Assembly (NCBI RefSeq): GCF_000018865.1
Contig: NC_010175.1
Span: 744,001 to 808,000 of the forward strand
Source: Chloroflexus aurantiacus J-10-fl
Lineage (GTDB): Bacteria; Chloroflexota; Chloroflexia; Chloroflexales; Chloroflexaceae
Length of the DNA stretch: 64,000 nucleotides
Direction: 5' to 3'
Under the pieces are notes generated by a model. It was not told where the DNA came from, did no database searches, and worked only from the letters and a program-made list of their open reading frames with translations. Both the position numbers and the translations under genes were made by a program. Of the stretch, positions 40,855-50,090 are shown one piece after another; position 1 is the stretch's first letter, and every line of letters starts with the position of its first letter.

Positions 40855-41923
40855 AGCGTTTCTGTTGACGTAAGCGAATGAGCAAGAACGCCGCCACAAT
40901 CCAGCCCGACCAGGCGAGCAGTGGACGGCTAAAGCGCATTGCGAGCATCACCACCAGGAGCAGCACGCGCAGGCTTTTGACAAGCAAACGCCGGCTAACA
41001 TCAGGTCGTGGCGTTGCTGTCCAGTCAATCTGTTGCAGACGCGGTAATAACCCTCGTTCAACACATCCTTCCAGCGAAAAGAGGTAGACTGTATCGGTAT
41101 AGTGCGCCGCCAGTTGTAAATCTCGTTCCAGGGCATCCCACGTCAACGGTGGCAGATCTTCGGCACTACTGGCCCGCACGGCACTGCCCACAATACATCC
41201 GACCCCAATTGCATCGGCAGAAGGACCATAACTATCGATCAGAGCACCACCAAGATCGTTACCCAACTGGTTGATGGGAACGCTGCTAAAGCAAAGCAGC
41301 ACCTCAACATCAGCCGGAAGATCGACGATATCAAGGGCACGCTGAATCGTCGTTGTTGCTGCACGGCGATCATCTACGATGAGTGGCAACTGGTAGGTAT
41401 GAACCTCGTAGCCGTCGTGATGAATCTCAGCGATCAGATCGATATAGGCAGCACGCGCACTCTCGTAGAGCACATTCTCGTGCGCCAGCCAGATACGGCG
41501 GGCAATATCACGAATACCACGGCGGCGACTGGCAATCACTTCACCCAACGGCGGTTCAATGTCAAGACCAATGGCCTGGAACTGCAACTGGTGTGCCTGT
41601 GCCCACTGCCGTACCGACCGGTAACGCTCGATGGCCTGTGGATAATTTTGCAGGTTGAACCAGAAACCCTCTTCTGCCGGCAAGAGCAGCCACGCAATAA
41701 CCGGAATCCGATGCTGATTGAGCGTCGTAATCGCCTGCGCTGTCTCGTGTGACAGGTTGTGGAGCGCAACGGCAACACCATACTCGCCCGCCGCCAGGAA
41801 TGAGAGTAGTCCTGGCGTAGCAAGTAACTCAAGCAGGGGCGGCCCTTCCAATTCACAGAAGAAGATGATCTGTGGCCGCCCCAAGACAGGTGGTATTCTC
41901 ACTGGCGCTGATGTCGTTTGCAC
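40832..41923 (-). CDS. Conserved-looking hypothetical protein with C-terminal membrane anchor
   Basis: The 363-residue product starts with GTG at 41923. Residues 15-300 look like an alpha/beta barrel: IIFFCELEGPPLLELL, IPVIAWLLLPAEEGFW, LQFQAIGLDIEPPLGEV, DLIAEIHHDGYEVHTYQLPLIVDD, DVEVLLCFSSVPI, TDTVYLFSLEGCVERG. The segment AIGLDIEPP suggests a glycosidase-type acidic centre, but I recognise no family. The C-terminus has one or two membrane segments (LLLVVMLAMRF, LLAWSGWIVAAFLLI), anchoring it from the cytoplasmic side. It is coupled to the downstream aldolase gene by overlap. Confidence 0.7.
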   Translation of the reverse strand: MQTTSAPVRIPPVLGRPQIIFFCELEGPPLLELLATPGLLSFLAAGEYGVAVALHNLSHETAQAITTLNQHRIPVIAWLLLPAEEGFWFNLQNYPQAIERYRSVRQWAQAHQLQFQAIGLDIEPPLGEVIASRRRGIRDIARRIWLAHENVLYESARAAYIDLIAEIHHDGYEVHTYQLPLIVDDRRAATTTIQRALDIVDLPADVEVLLCFSSVPINQLGNDLGGALIDSYGPSADAIGVGCIVGSAVRASSAEDLPPLTWDALERDLQLAAHYTDTVYLFSLEGCVERGLLPRLQQIDWTATPRPDVSRRLLVKSLRVLLLVVMLAMRFSRPLLAWSGWIVAAFLLIRLRQQKRYDNRSSS

Positions 41924-41947
41924 ATCTGCATTATAGCACTCTCAATT

Positions 41948-43369
41948 TCACCCTGTTGCCAGTTGGGGATGGCGTTGCCAGTGTTGCGTCGCCTGTTCAA
42001 AGGCATACGCCAGTTGGAGCACGCTTAGATCGGCACGTGGACGGCCGATGATTTGGATCCCAACCGGTAGTCCATCGCGGGTAAAGCCAGCCGGTACCGA
42101 AATGGCCGGCAGGTTGCAGACAGAGATGTAGTAACACGAACGCATCCATTCAATATAGTTCTGCATTGGTATCCCGTTAATCTCGGTAATGTACGGTTGT
42201 TCAACCGGAAACGGTGGCACCTGGCTCACCGGGGCAATGATGAATTCATAGGTTTGCATGAATTCATACACACGGGCCAGGAGAGCAGCGTGGAGACGCA
42301 TAGCTCGCCCAACTTGCGGCCCGCTTAAGGCGCGTCCGGCTTCAATATTCCAGACCACAGTGTCTTTGATGCGGTGACGTTCGCGATCCAGTAACTCGCC
42401 AAGGGTCAGTTCGTAGCGGAAAGCGCGCATGACTTGAAAGACCTCGTCAGCATCACTGAGATCGGGTGTTGCCTCTTCAACAATACAGCCGATCTGGGTG
42501 AAGACATCGCGTTGGGCAGCGATAACCTCAGCCACCCGCAGATCAACCGGTAATCCACCCAAATCAGGACTCCAGGCAATACGTACACCGCGCAAATCAC
42601 GCTCTAGTGGTTGGGCAAAGAGCGAGGGCGGTTCACTGATCGAGAGCGGCGCTCGCAAGTCGGGGCCGGCGATAGCCTGCAAGATCAGGGCAATATCGGC
42701 AACCGTGCGTGCCATCGGGCCATCGATAGCAAACGGTAGAAAAGGGGTCGGGTCAGGCCAGACCGGCACTCTTCCCGGCGAAGGACGAAAGCCCACGACA
42801 TTGCAGTAGCCGGCCGGGTTGCGTAACGATCCGCCCAGATCGCTGCCGTCGGCAATCGCAATCATCCCACAAGCCAGGGCAACGGCAGCCCCACCACTAC
42901 TCCCCCCACACGTCTTACTCAGATCGTAGGGATTGCGGGTAGGGCCAAAGACAGGGTTGAAGGTTTGCGAACCGGCACCAAATTCCGGGGTATTCGTCTT
43001 CCCAACCGTGACCGCGCCGGCTGCTTTGAGCCGGGCAACGATCAGCGCATCAAAATCGGGAACGAAATCAGCAAAAATCGGAGAACCATAGGTTGTTCGC
43101 ATCCCCTTCGTCTCGGCCAGGTCCTTGTGAGCGACCGGCAAACCGGCTAACGGACCAGGATCATCACCCCGGGCAAGAGCTTCATCAACCGCTCGCGCAC
43201 GAGCCTGGGCACCATCAATGTCGAGGGTCACGATAGCGTTGACCAGCGGATTCAGCGTGGCGATGCGTTCGAGATGGGCAACCAGCACTTCAGTCGCCGA
43301 AACAGCGCGTTGTCGAATCAGGTGCGCAATAGTGGTAGCCGGCTGGAGACATAGCCCGGTATCAGTCAT
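41948..43369 (-). CDS. Amidase signature family amidohydrolase
   Basis: The product of about 473 residues has the complete Ser-cisSer-Lys signature: Lys in LAGLPVAHKDLAETKG, the Gly/Ser stretch TCGGSSGGAAVALA and nucleophile region GSDLGGSLRNPAGYCNVVG. The C-terminal PAISVPAGFTRDGLPVGIQIIGRP is also typical. It hydrolyses amides to acid and ammonia; specificity is not predictable. ATG 43369 is chosen because GAGG lies just upstream; an open frame continues to 43639 but that part has no coding character and overlaps the divergent gene. It is divergent to the saccharopine dehydrogenase-like gene (144 bases between starts). Confidence 0.9.
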   Translation of the reverse strand: MTDTGLCLQPATTIAHLIRQRAVSATEVLVAHLERIATLNPLVNAIVTLDIDGAQARARAVDEALARGDDPGPLAGLPVAHKDLAETKGMRTTYGSPIFADFVPDFDALIVARLKAAGAVTVGKTNTPEFGAGSQTFNPVFGPTRNPYDLSKTCGGSSGGAAVALACGMIAIADGSDLGGSLRNPAGYCNVVGFRPSPGRVPVWPDPTPFLPFAIDGPMARTVADIALILQAIAGPDLRAPLSISEPPSLFAQPLERDLRGVRIAWSPDLGGLPVDLRVAEVIAAQRDVFTQIGCIVEEATPDLSDADEVFQVMRAFRYELTLGELLDRERHRIKDTVVWNIEAGRALSGPQVGRAMRLHAALLARVYEFMQTYEFIIAPVSQVPPFPVEQPYITEINGIPMQNYIEWMRSCYYISVCNLPAISVPAGFTRDGLPVGIQIIGRPRADLSVLQLAYAFEQATQHWQRHPQLATG

Positions 43370-43512
43370 AGGTGTACCTCTTCCCTGATCAAAAGCGTTG
43401 CTGCGCAGCAATTGTAGCAGACTGACGTACAACACGTGCCGGCAACGCTGCACCCGCCGGGATGGGTGATAATAGGAAGGTGGTACCGCAACGTCAATAC
43501 GGAGCAACAACC

Positions 43513-44556
43513 ATGGCTGAATGGATGATCTACGGCGCCAACGGCTATACCGGACGACTGATCGCGCGTGCAGCAGTGCAGGCAGGTTTGCGACCACGGC
43601 TCGCCGGGCGCAATGCAACACAGATAACGGCGCTGGCAAATGAACTGCATCTACCCTTTACCATCTGCCGATTGGATGATGAAGCAGCCCTGCGTCGTGC
43701 GCTTGAAGGCATGCAGCTCGTTCTCCACTGCGCCGGCCCATTCCAGGAGACCAGTGCGCCAATGGTGCAGGCATGTCTGAACAGTGGTGTCCACTATCTT
43801 GACATCACGGGTGAGATAAGTGTTTTTGAAGCACTGGCACGTCAGGATCAGACTGCCCGCCAGGCCGGAGTCATGCTTATGCCAGGGGTCGGCTTTGATG
43901 TCGTACCCTCCGATTGTCTGGCGGCGCATCTGGCACGTCGCCTACCGGGTGCGAACAATCTGGTGCTGGCATTTCAGGCGCTCGGCAGCATCTCACGCGG
44001 CACAGCCATCACAATGCTGACCATGGCCCATCGCGGATGCGAACGGCGAGACGGGCGGCTTGTCAGCACACCACCACTCCATGAGGTGCGAACCTTTGAT
44101 TTCGGGCGTGGACCACAACCGTGTGTGAGTATTCCGTGGGGCGATGTTGCTACGGCCTACTACACGACTGGTATTCCCAACATCAAGGTTTTTGTCGCCA
44201 TTTCGCGCCGAAACCTGCCGTGGCTCGGCCTGGTACGCGCCATACTTCCCCTGATCCACCTCAAACCAATCCGCACCAGTCTCCAGAACTGGCTACGCCA
44301 TACGCTTGATGGCCCGGATACCACAACACGGGCAAAAGGAAAGAGTATCATCGTCGGTGAAGTCACCGACAGAACCGGACAGCGAGTTACCGGTCGGCTT
44401 ATCGGGCCTGAAGGATATTCGCTTACGGTGGCAACAGCGTTGCTCATTGTGCGCCGTGTTCTGGCAGGTACTTACGAGGCAGGTTTTCATACACCGGCAG
44501 GGTTGTATGGGCCAGATCTGATCTGTGAGGTGCCCGGAGTGCAGATAACAGGTTGA
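43513..44556 (+). CDS. Saccharopine dehydrogenase-like NAD(P)-binding protein
   Basis: The 347-residue protein begins MAEWMIYGANGYTGRLIARAAVQAG, the Rossmann motif of the saccharopine dehydrogenase-like family, continues with LAGRNATQI, VLHCAGPF, HYLDITGEI and the GVGFDVVPSDCLAAHLA block. Members of this branch include trans-acting enoyl reductases and uncharacterised oxidoreductases; true saccharopine metabolism is unlikely. ATG 43513 follows GGAG by nine bases; the frame extends to 43462 without a site. No co-directional neighbour is close. Confidence 0.85.
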   Translation: MAEWMIYGANGYTGRLIARAAVQAGLRPRLAGRNATQITALANELHLPFTICRLDDEAALRRALEGMQLVLHCAGPFQETSAPMVQACLNSGVHYLDITGEISVFEALARQDQTARQAGVMLMPGVGFDVVPSDCLAAHLARRLPGANNLVLAFQALGSISRGTAITMLTMAHRGCERRDGRLVSTPPLHEVRTFDFGRGPQPCVSIPWGDVATAYYTTGIPNIKVFVAISRRNLPWLGLVRAILPLIHLKPIRTSLQNWLRHTLDGPDTTTRAKGKSIIVGEVTDRTGQRVTGRLIGPEGYSLTVATALLIVRRVLAGTYEAGFHTPAGLYGPDLICEVPGVQITG

Positions 44557-44866
44557 TTGAAGGCATTATCTTGATCGGACTCGTGCTCCGCCTGAAGAGC
44601 ACATTGCGCAGCCAGAAAGACGGAGCACCGGCTATGATGGGCGGAAACAGTAGCCAATGAGATCAGACTGACACGATACGTCTTCACTTGACGGCGATGC
44701 CCGGCGACGTGTTCTGTATCGTAGCCAGTGAGTTTTTAATCTGAATTCAGGGTAAGTATACATAGTTATATATCAATATCTTTAGTTGCATAAACCTATC
44801 ATCTCTTTTATAATCTGCCTAACAAATCGATGCTGTAACAACGTAAGGTATTAAGGTATATCCATC
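44557..44866 (+). other. Intergenic region upstream of the first winged-helix regulator
   Basis: The second half (about 44740-44820) is AT-rich with TATACATAGTTATATATC and CTTTTATAATCTG, the latter a plausible -10 element (TATAAT at 44810-44815), so the regulator promoter is probably here. No gene or repeat is visible. Confidence 0.4.
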
Positions 44867-45643
44867 ATGCATCGCGGGGTTGCACTTCTCCTGGAACCGG
44901 ATCACACACGCCGGATGAACCTGATACATACTTTGCATCAATGGTACTGGGCCGTGCTCAATGTAACCAATCTCGACATGGCCACCCACATTGTCCAGCA
45001 TTGTGTGGTGCCATTGTGCATTCTACATCTCTCCGATCTGGAACATACTTCCGCAGCGCTATCGCGCTTCCTCGCCACGGTATCGGCAGACCAAACCGTC
45101 ATTATGCTGGTCGATGACTCGCCGGCACCGCTGCGCCCACCGCAATCATCGGCCCACGTGATGTGGATGCCCACTACACCGATGGACATTACCCCAGATA
45201 CCACTATGCTCGCAGTCGTGCGCGAGCTGGCCTATCGCCTTGATCTGGTGCCAGCACCGCAGCAGCAGCCAGTCTTTCGCCTCGACCCCATCCAGAAGCG
45301 CGTGCAGATCGATGATCGGGTGATTACGCTCAGCGAGAGCGAACTGATCATCCTTGACTACCTGTACCAGGCGAATGGCCGTATCTGCACCTTTCTCGAG
45401 ATCGCCCGGTTGCTGTATCCACGACTGCATGTCTACGACACCGATGAACTGCGCCGGCTGATTGGCAGCCGGATACAGCGCTTGCGACGCAAGCTCGAAG
45501 CTGATCCTGCCGCCCCACGGTATCTGCACCTGGTTCGTGGGGTCGGCTTTCGGCTCGTGATCGCGCCGCTGGAGCCAGCCGGATCACACGAGGTTGAGAT
45601 ACCGGTCTCTGAAGAAGCGATACGTGACGGAGCACTACCATAG
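44867..45643 (+). CDS. Winged-helix response-regulator-like protein with degenerate receiver (paralog 1)
   Basis: The 258-residue protein has an N-terminal receiver-like half (ALLLEPDHTRRMNLIHTLHQWYWAVLNV) and a C-terminal OmpR/PhoB-type winged helix (residues about 145-235: FRLDPIQKRVQIDDRVITLSESE, LLYPRLHVYDTDELRRLIGSRIQRLRRKLE, LHLVRGVGFRLV). At the usual phospho-Asp position the strand reads PLCILHLSDLE, with His where Asp is expected, so phosphorylation control is probably lost. No histidine kinase is adjacent. A paralog follows at 46929. The start overlaps no neighbour; its ribosome-binding site is weak. Confidence 0.75.
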   Translation: MHRGVALLLEPDHTRRMNLIHTLHQWYWAVLNVTNLDMATHIVQHCVVPLCILHLSDLEHTSAALSRFLATVSADQTVIMLVDDSPAPLRPPQSSAHVMWMPTTPMDITPDTTMLAVVRELAYRLDLVPAPQQQPVFRLDPIQKRVQIDDRVITLSESELIILDYLYQANGRICTFLEIARLLYPRLHVYDTDELRRLIGSRIQRLRRKLEADPAAPRYLHLVRGVGFRLVIAPLEPAGSHEVEIPVSEEAIRDGALP

Positions 45644-46928
45644 TTCCTATCGCCACATGGCTTTTGCCAGCAACGCATGTCCAGTTCAGGCACGCGCCAC
45701 GGGATATTCCTGGAGGAGCTACGACGTAACACGACACGGCGCCACTCGATGCACACGTCGTCGCACGAGACGCTGCTCTGAGACAGGTTGCGTTTCCTGC
45801 TACTGATGAGCGGTCCTTGTACTGCTCGTCTGGTATTACACTCCAGGTTGCTTCCTTACGTACCGCTACGACCCGCTGTGCTCTCGTTGCCTCTGTGGTG
45901 CACCTCTCGCCACAGAGACTCAGAGGATGTCTATAAGCACTCCGGGTTGCTCCTGATAGGTTCTCTCTCACCCGCTATGCTCTCGGTGCCTCTGTGGTGC
46001 ACCTCTCACCAAAGAGACACCGAGGACACATATGGATCGCAGCTATTCAGCCAGCAAGTAGTGCTCCTTCTCCAGGATCACGATTCACCTGATGTTTACC
46101 CACAACGGCTATCCGGTCGAGTTCGTCGTTACCTCAGGCAGCTACAGCGATACCGTCAGCCTGGAGGATGCTTCCTTCGATTACCTAGATGTACGTGCTG
46201 AGGCCGGCATCTGCGTGCTCCCGGTCCTCAGAAAAATGCCAGGTGTCCCGTGCCACCGTGGCTAGCTCTTTGCCGTCGTCCTCTCGCACGTCCGTCAAGC
46301 GGACCGGCAGCTTGCTTAGAACGCTCTTGCCCTCATTGATCCCTGCGGTTACGCCATAAGACATTGAGCGCAACCGTCGTGTTGTTCATCCTGGTAGTCG
46401 GCCTCCGTGAGCTGCTACAGCATAAGAGCAACGGGTGAATAACGCATATCGCACCGTCGGCAGCACCTCAGCGGTATATGGCGCAAATCGCAACAAGCCA
46501 CATCCATAGCAAGAGAACATTTACGTGCTGATACCAGTTGTGGTATAGCTATCATCGGTATCGTTTTACGTAGGGAAATTCATTCAGAATCCGGACTGCC
46601 TGGATTACCCCCACTCAAGACGGTTATTGCCGGTCATGGACAAGCGGTACAGTCCATACACACTGCGTACATAATACTGAGTAGATATTGATAATGAGTC
46701 CAATCTATCTATGCCAAAAATATTTGACTCCCATTCCATATCGATCAATATCGACGTGGAATTTATATATTTAATGATTGTGAGGCACGAGTATATACTA
46801 TCAAAAACATGAATTGCGTAGCGACAGGTAGTACTAAATATTGGTAGGAGTTATGGTTGATTGCAAGTTTCGTCGAATTATTGTATGATTAGCCCCATAC
46901 ACAATGAATTCATCACGAGGTTGTCATC
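45644..46928. repeat. Spacer of degenerate inverted-repeat fragments between the regulator paralogs
   Basis: At 45877-45928 and 45975-46028 lie two related blocks with inverted GCCTCTGTGGTGCACCTCT and CACAGAGAC elements, and at 46375-46440 a fragment matching the right half of the 8663-8881 element (GTCGTGTTGTTCATCCTG, CAGCATAAG). From 46550 to 46900 the sequence becomes AT-rich and presumably holds the promoter of the second paralog. Frames in this stretch have no ribosome-binding sites and no recognisable protein. Confidence 0.55.
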
Positions 46929-47660
46929 ATGTTCCATGGAACCGCTCTCCTGGTTGAGCGTGATTCGCACCGCCGTGATGCCCTGATTTGTGGCCTGAGC
47001 CAGTCGTATTGGGCTATTTTGGCGGTGAGTGACCCTGCAATTGCGCTTCATTGTTTGGAAACACGCACCTTTGATCTGTTGATTTTCAATGTAGACCTGT
47101 TATCGTCGGTCCACTGGCGCATAGCAGCAAGGTATGTGCAACAATGCCCGAATGTGATCACCATATGGTACAACGGGAGTTCCCCCTCTCCATGCTATCA
47201 ATCACACCTGTCGGAACGTGGTGGATCGGGTTCTGTCCAGGCGATCATCGACCACATCCAACAGCAAGTAGCGCTGCACGCAGCACAAAAGCGGAAACAC
47301 CTCGCCGAACCACAGGCGCAGGCGACCTATGAGGTACCGGTACCATTGCTGGTCGATCCCTATCAAGGGAGCGTCTTTATTGCCGACACCGTCATTAAAG
47401 TGAGCAAAGGTGACATTGCCCTCTTACGTTGTCTTGCCGAGTCACCGCACCAGAAAGCGTCATTTGAAGCACTGGCTGCGGTTCTGTATCCGCATGCATT
47501 CTCGCGCTCGGAAGCCCGCGAGCTAATCAAAGCGCGTATCCACTATCTGCGCCAAAAGCTGGAGGTTGACCCAGACAAACCGGTTATTTGTTCGATTCGT
47601 GGATTTGGTTATGCATTACGCTCGCCGGTGGCTTTTTTGCCGGAGCAGCAACGACGATGA
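46929..47660 (+). CDS. Winged-helix response-regulator-like protein with degenerate receiver (paralog 2)
   Basis: The 243-residue protein parallels the gene at 44867: ALLVERDSHRRDALICGLSQSYWAILAV at the N-terminus and a winged helix at the C-terminus (VFIADTVIKVSKGDIALLRCL, ARELIKARIHYLRQKLEVDPDKPVICSIRGFGYAL). The phospho-acceptor strand reads FDLLIFNVDLLS, with Asn in place of Asp, so it too is probably not controlled by phosphorylation. ACGAGGTTG precedes the ATG. The pair probably arose by duplication; the spacer now holds repeat debris. Targets unknown. Confidence 0.75.
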   Translation: MFHGTALLVERDSHRRDALICGLSQSYWAILAVSDPAIALHCLETRTFDLLIFNVDLLSSVHWRIAARYVQQCPNVITIWYNGSSPSPCYQSHLSERGGSGSVQAIIDHIQQQVALHAAQKRKHLAEPQAQATYEVPVPLLVDPYQGSVFIADTVIKVSKGDIALLRCLAESPHQKASFEALAAVLYPHAFSRSEARELIKARIHYLRQKLEVDPDKPVICSIRGFGYALRSPVAFLPEQQRR

Positions 47661-48667
47661 AACGAGGGAACCCGGCAGTAGAGATACGCTCGTGATCGAG
47701 GAATACGATGTCGGTGTGCGGAATGATGGTAACCTCGCATCAACGCAATGAGCGCTCGCTATCATGAAAGGTATTTGCTCAGGCAGACAAATGCTTTTCT
47801 GTAGACAGTACGTTATACAAATTGTGGTTGGCTCATGTTCAAACTCGGTGCAATAGGGGACTACGCAGCCCTTACACCGCAGTAAACACCGATGGTTGAC
47901 CGTTTTGAGATGTGCGCAGTGCACTGTAGTTAAGGGGCTATTGCTATCTGCAAGCGTTAACTTGTCCGAGCTGTGGGTGTGGTATAGCTCCCCGTTGTAG
48001 CTCTTAGTTGGTTTGGCTGCACCACTTTTTTTGAACAGGAGCCATTGTGATTATATTGTTGTTGTGGTCTTGTGCAAGATTGTCGTGCTGCGAAAGGAAG
48101 AACTGGTGGGTGCCTGTCACACACAAGCCTCCACAGCATGGGGTATCTCCAAAGAATGGATCCACGTCAGGATTGGCAGTCCGGGCAGCTTGAGAGAATT
48201 GGAATACCGTGGATACGGCGTGGCAGGTAGCACATCGAAAATAGTTTCGAGCGATGCGTGCATCCAGTGTAGCGACATCCCCTATCAGCGAGTTTAGGAG
48301 CGGACAGAACTTGCAAAAGGACACGTGAGATAGGGTTTGAGGGCGAACTGAAAGCCCTCTCCACACGCTCCTCTACTGCAATAAGGGATAAGGAGCGTGT
48401 GGAGAGCAACGCTGGTGATTCCTGATAGGAACACTAGAGGCTTTACCTATGGCTTCCTGATGTGGTAGAAGACGTGTTCGATCAAATATTCTGTCCGCTC
48501 CTGAACGGTTCGGGAGATTCGGGAACCCGCGGCCTGCTTCAGGGCTTCCCCATGCGGCAAAAGCTGCGTTAGCTCATATTTTCTATCCGTCCATGAATAT
48601 AGCACAAGGATGGAGTTGACTCGACTCGCCATTGAGCATGTGCGAGTACCGGTAATCTTACGATAAT
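47661..48667. other. Gene-free spacer with one strong hairpin
   Basis: No reading frame here combines length, ribosome-binding site and a recognisable motif. The segment 48450-48560 distantly resembles module A of the 24.3-kb element (CTTCCTGATNNGGTAGA, TTCGATCA, CTGTCC). The most structured part is the 16-bp-stem hairpin at 48357-48406, listed separately. Confidence 0.5.
48357..48406. repeat. Perfect 16-bp inverted repeat
   Basis: CTCTCCACACGCTCCT (48357-48372) and AGGAGCGTGTGGAGAG (48391-48406) are exact inverted copies with an 18-base loop. There is no U-tract. It could be a transcribed hairpin, a small RNA element or a remnant of an element end. Confidence 0.7.
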
Positions 48668-48981
48668 CCAAGTTGCCACCTTACGTCACTACAGCGGTGC
48701 TGGTCGTTGAGCGCTACGGGGGAGGTGTGGAACACGGATGGACGCGGGTGAGGCGGATGAACGCGGATAGATCGTCACCCAAGGTGCCACCTTATACCAC
48801 CACAGAGACACGGCGGATAGGCATACCAGATGTGCGTGACGTAGTGCGTTTACAGAACTGGCTGCTACCCAAACGATGCATACCGGTCAGGCACGCTGCA
48901 CAATGTTGTGCGCAGCGTCGTGTTGTTCATCATAGCAGGTAGTCTTTCGTGGCCTGCTCACAGTGCAGGTGGCAACTTGGG
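48668..48981. mobile_element. MITE-like element with CCAAGTTGCCACCT ends, copy 2
   Basis: The ends CCAAGTTGCCACCT (48668-48681) and AGGTGGCAACTTGG (48967-48980) are perfect 14-base inverted repeats. An internal CCCAAGGTGCCACCT at 48779 followed by CACCACAGAGACACGG suggests one element nested in another. The right half carries GTCGTGTTGTTCATC as in the copy at 8663-8881. No coding potential. Confidence 0.65.
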
Positions 48982-49007
48982 TTGCGATACATTTATACCA
49001 GCCAGAT

Positions 49008-49535
49008 TTATCGGCCAGGCATCTGGCGCAAAATCTGCTGACGCTCTTCAGCGGTTACCAGACCAAAACTATCACCACGGTTGAGATAGACAATCTCCTC
49101 ATTCTTGATACCAACAATCAAATCTGACAGACCGTCACTATTCATATCAGCCAGACGCATCGTGATCGGTGTCAGATCCTCATTTGCACCAACCAGATAC
49201 GGACCTACGATTGTTCGGGTCTTGTTCACATCACCACCGGGAATCTCGAGAATAAGCACCTGACGGTCAAGATTCATTGCGATCAGACGGGTAGGACCGA
49301 CTGTCTCCTCGGCCCGCCCCACTTCTGCCGTGAGATGGAATGTACGTGGTCGTCCGTATCTCCAATCATCGAGTAGCGTCTGCCCCCACCCAACAAGAGC
49401 GCTCACCAATACGTACAGGGCAAGAACTGCCAGCAGACCGGTGACGATGTATGCAGAATTGCCGAGTGCCGGCCTGGGCACGGCAATCGAAGACATTCGA
49501 CGTGGTGAGCGGATTTCACGACTGGTCACTGCCAT
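49008..49535 (-). CDS. Single-pass membrane protein with an FG-GAP/VCBS-like segment
   Basis: The product of about 175 residues has one membrane helix (YIVTGLLAVLALYVLVSALVG, about residues 29-49) and an exterior domain with a calcium-type repeat motif LADMNSDGLSDLIVGIKN, as in FG-GAP repeats of beta-propellers. One repeat cannot make a propeller by itself. ATG 49535 is preferred since GGAGG lies eight bases before it. It stands alone, reading away from the gene at 49985. Function unknown. Confidence 0.7.
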   Translation of the reverse strand: MAVTSREIRSPRRMSSIAVPRPALGNSAYIVTGLLAVLALYVLVSALVGWGQTLLDDWRYGRPRTFHLTAEVGRAEETVGPTRLIAMNLDRQVLILEIPGGDVNKTRTIVGPYLVGANEDLTPITMRLADMNSDGLSDLIVGIKNEEIVYLNRGDSFGLVTAEERQQILRQMPGR

Positions 49536-49577
49536 GGCGGGCCTCCTCTGAAATACACGCTTAGAACAAAAGTTCAA

Positions 49578-49984
49578 TCGCTCACTTGTTCGGAATTATA
49601 ACAGAGGCGTATTGAGCTGTCAAGAACTTTTGTGCTGAATTTTAGCACGATAGGTTGAATGAATCTCTTGTACCCGACACACCGACTTTTGCGTGGGACA
49701 CTTCTGTCCCTTACAGAAGACAGCCATTGGATGCAAATTGTCAAACACTAGATAATTTCTTGCGCATGCCACATACGACAGGTATACTACAGCAAACAGG
49801 TGTAGAATTGCATTCTGCTGGCTGTACGTATCACAACAGATAGCCCATCTCGATGCCCCTTGTACTTGTTGCATAAGCTTTACATCGAACTGTTCACAAA
49901 AGACACGCCATCATTGTATCCACTACAAATCAGTTATGTTTTTCCCCTGGAGAACGCCAAGTAATCGGATTATACGGAGGTAAA
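49578..49984 (+). other. Upstream region of the 30-residue ORF and flavin-binding gene
   Basis: About 400 AT-richer bases between divergent genes. A possible -10 (TATACT at about 49791-49796) is seen but its -35 is poor. No RNA gene or repeat is visible. The region ends with a strong CGGAGG ribosome-binding site before the ATG at 49985. Confidence 0.35.
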
Positions 49985-50077
49985 ATGGCTATACGTATAT
50001 TCGCTCTGAATATCGAAGAAGTGCTAGAAAACTGGGAAGTCGAGCAGCCCCTACGCGAAATCATTGCAACGTATTAG
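49985..50077 (+). CDS. Small ORF of 30 codons with strong ribosome-binding site
   Basis: MAIRIFALNIEEVLENWEVE is followed by ten more residues to a TAG at 50075-50077. ATACGGAGG precedes the ATG at ideal spacing, and the next gene starts 14 bases after the stop with its own GGGAGG, so the two look like a translated pair. The peptide is acidic and potentially helical. It may be a real microprotein, a leader peptide or the surviving N-terminus of a deleted gene. It is too short for homology by eye. Confidence 0.45.
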   Translation: MAIRIFALNIEEVLENWEVEQPLREIIATY

Positions 50078-50090
50078 GGAGGAAAAGCCA

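Noticed and set aside
43370-43639. N-terminal extension of the amidase
   Set aside because: The extension lacks family similarity, has no ribosome-binding site and overlaps the divergent gene; the normal amidase start with its site is at 43369.
48004-48366. 120-residue minus frame containing CATCH, resembling a cytochrome c haem site
   Set aside because: No ribosome-binding site or signal peptide, atypical surrounding sequence and no further cytochrome features; a chance CxxCH.
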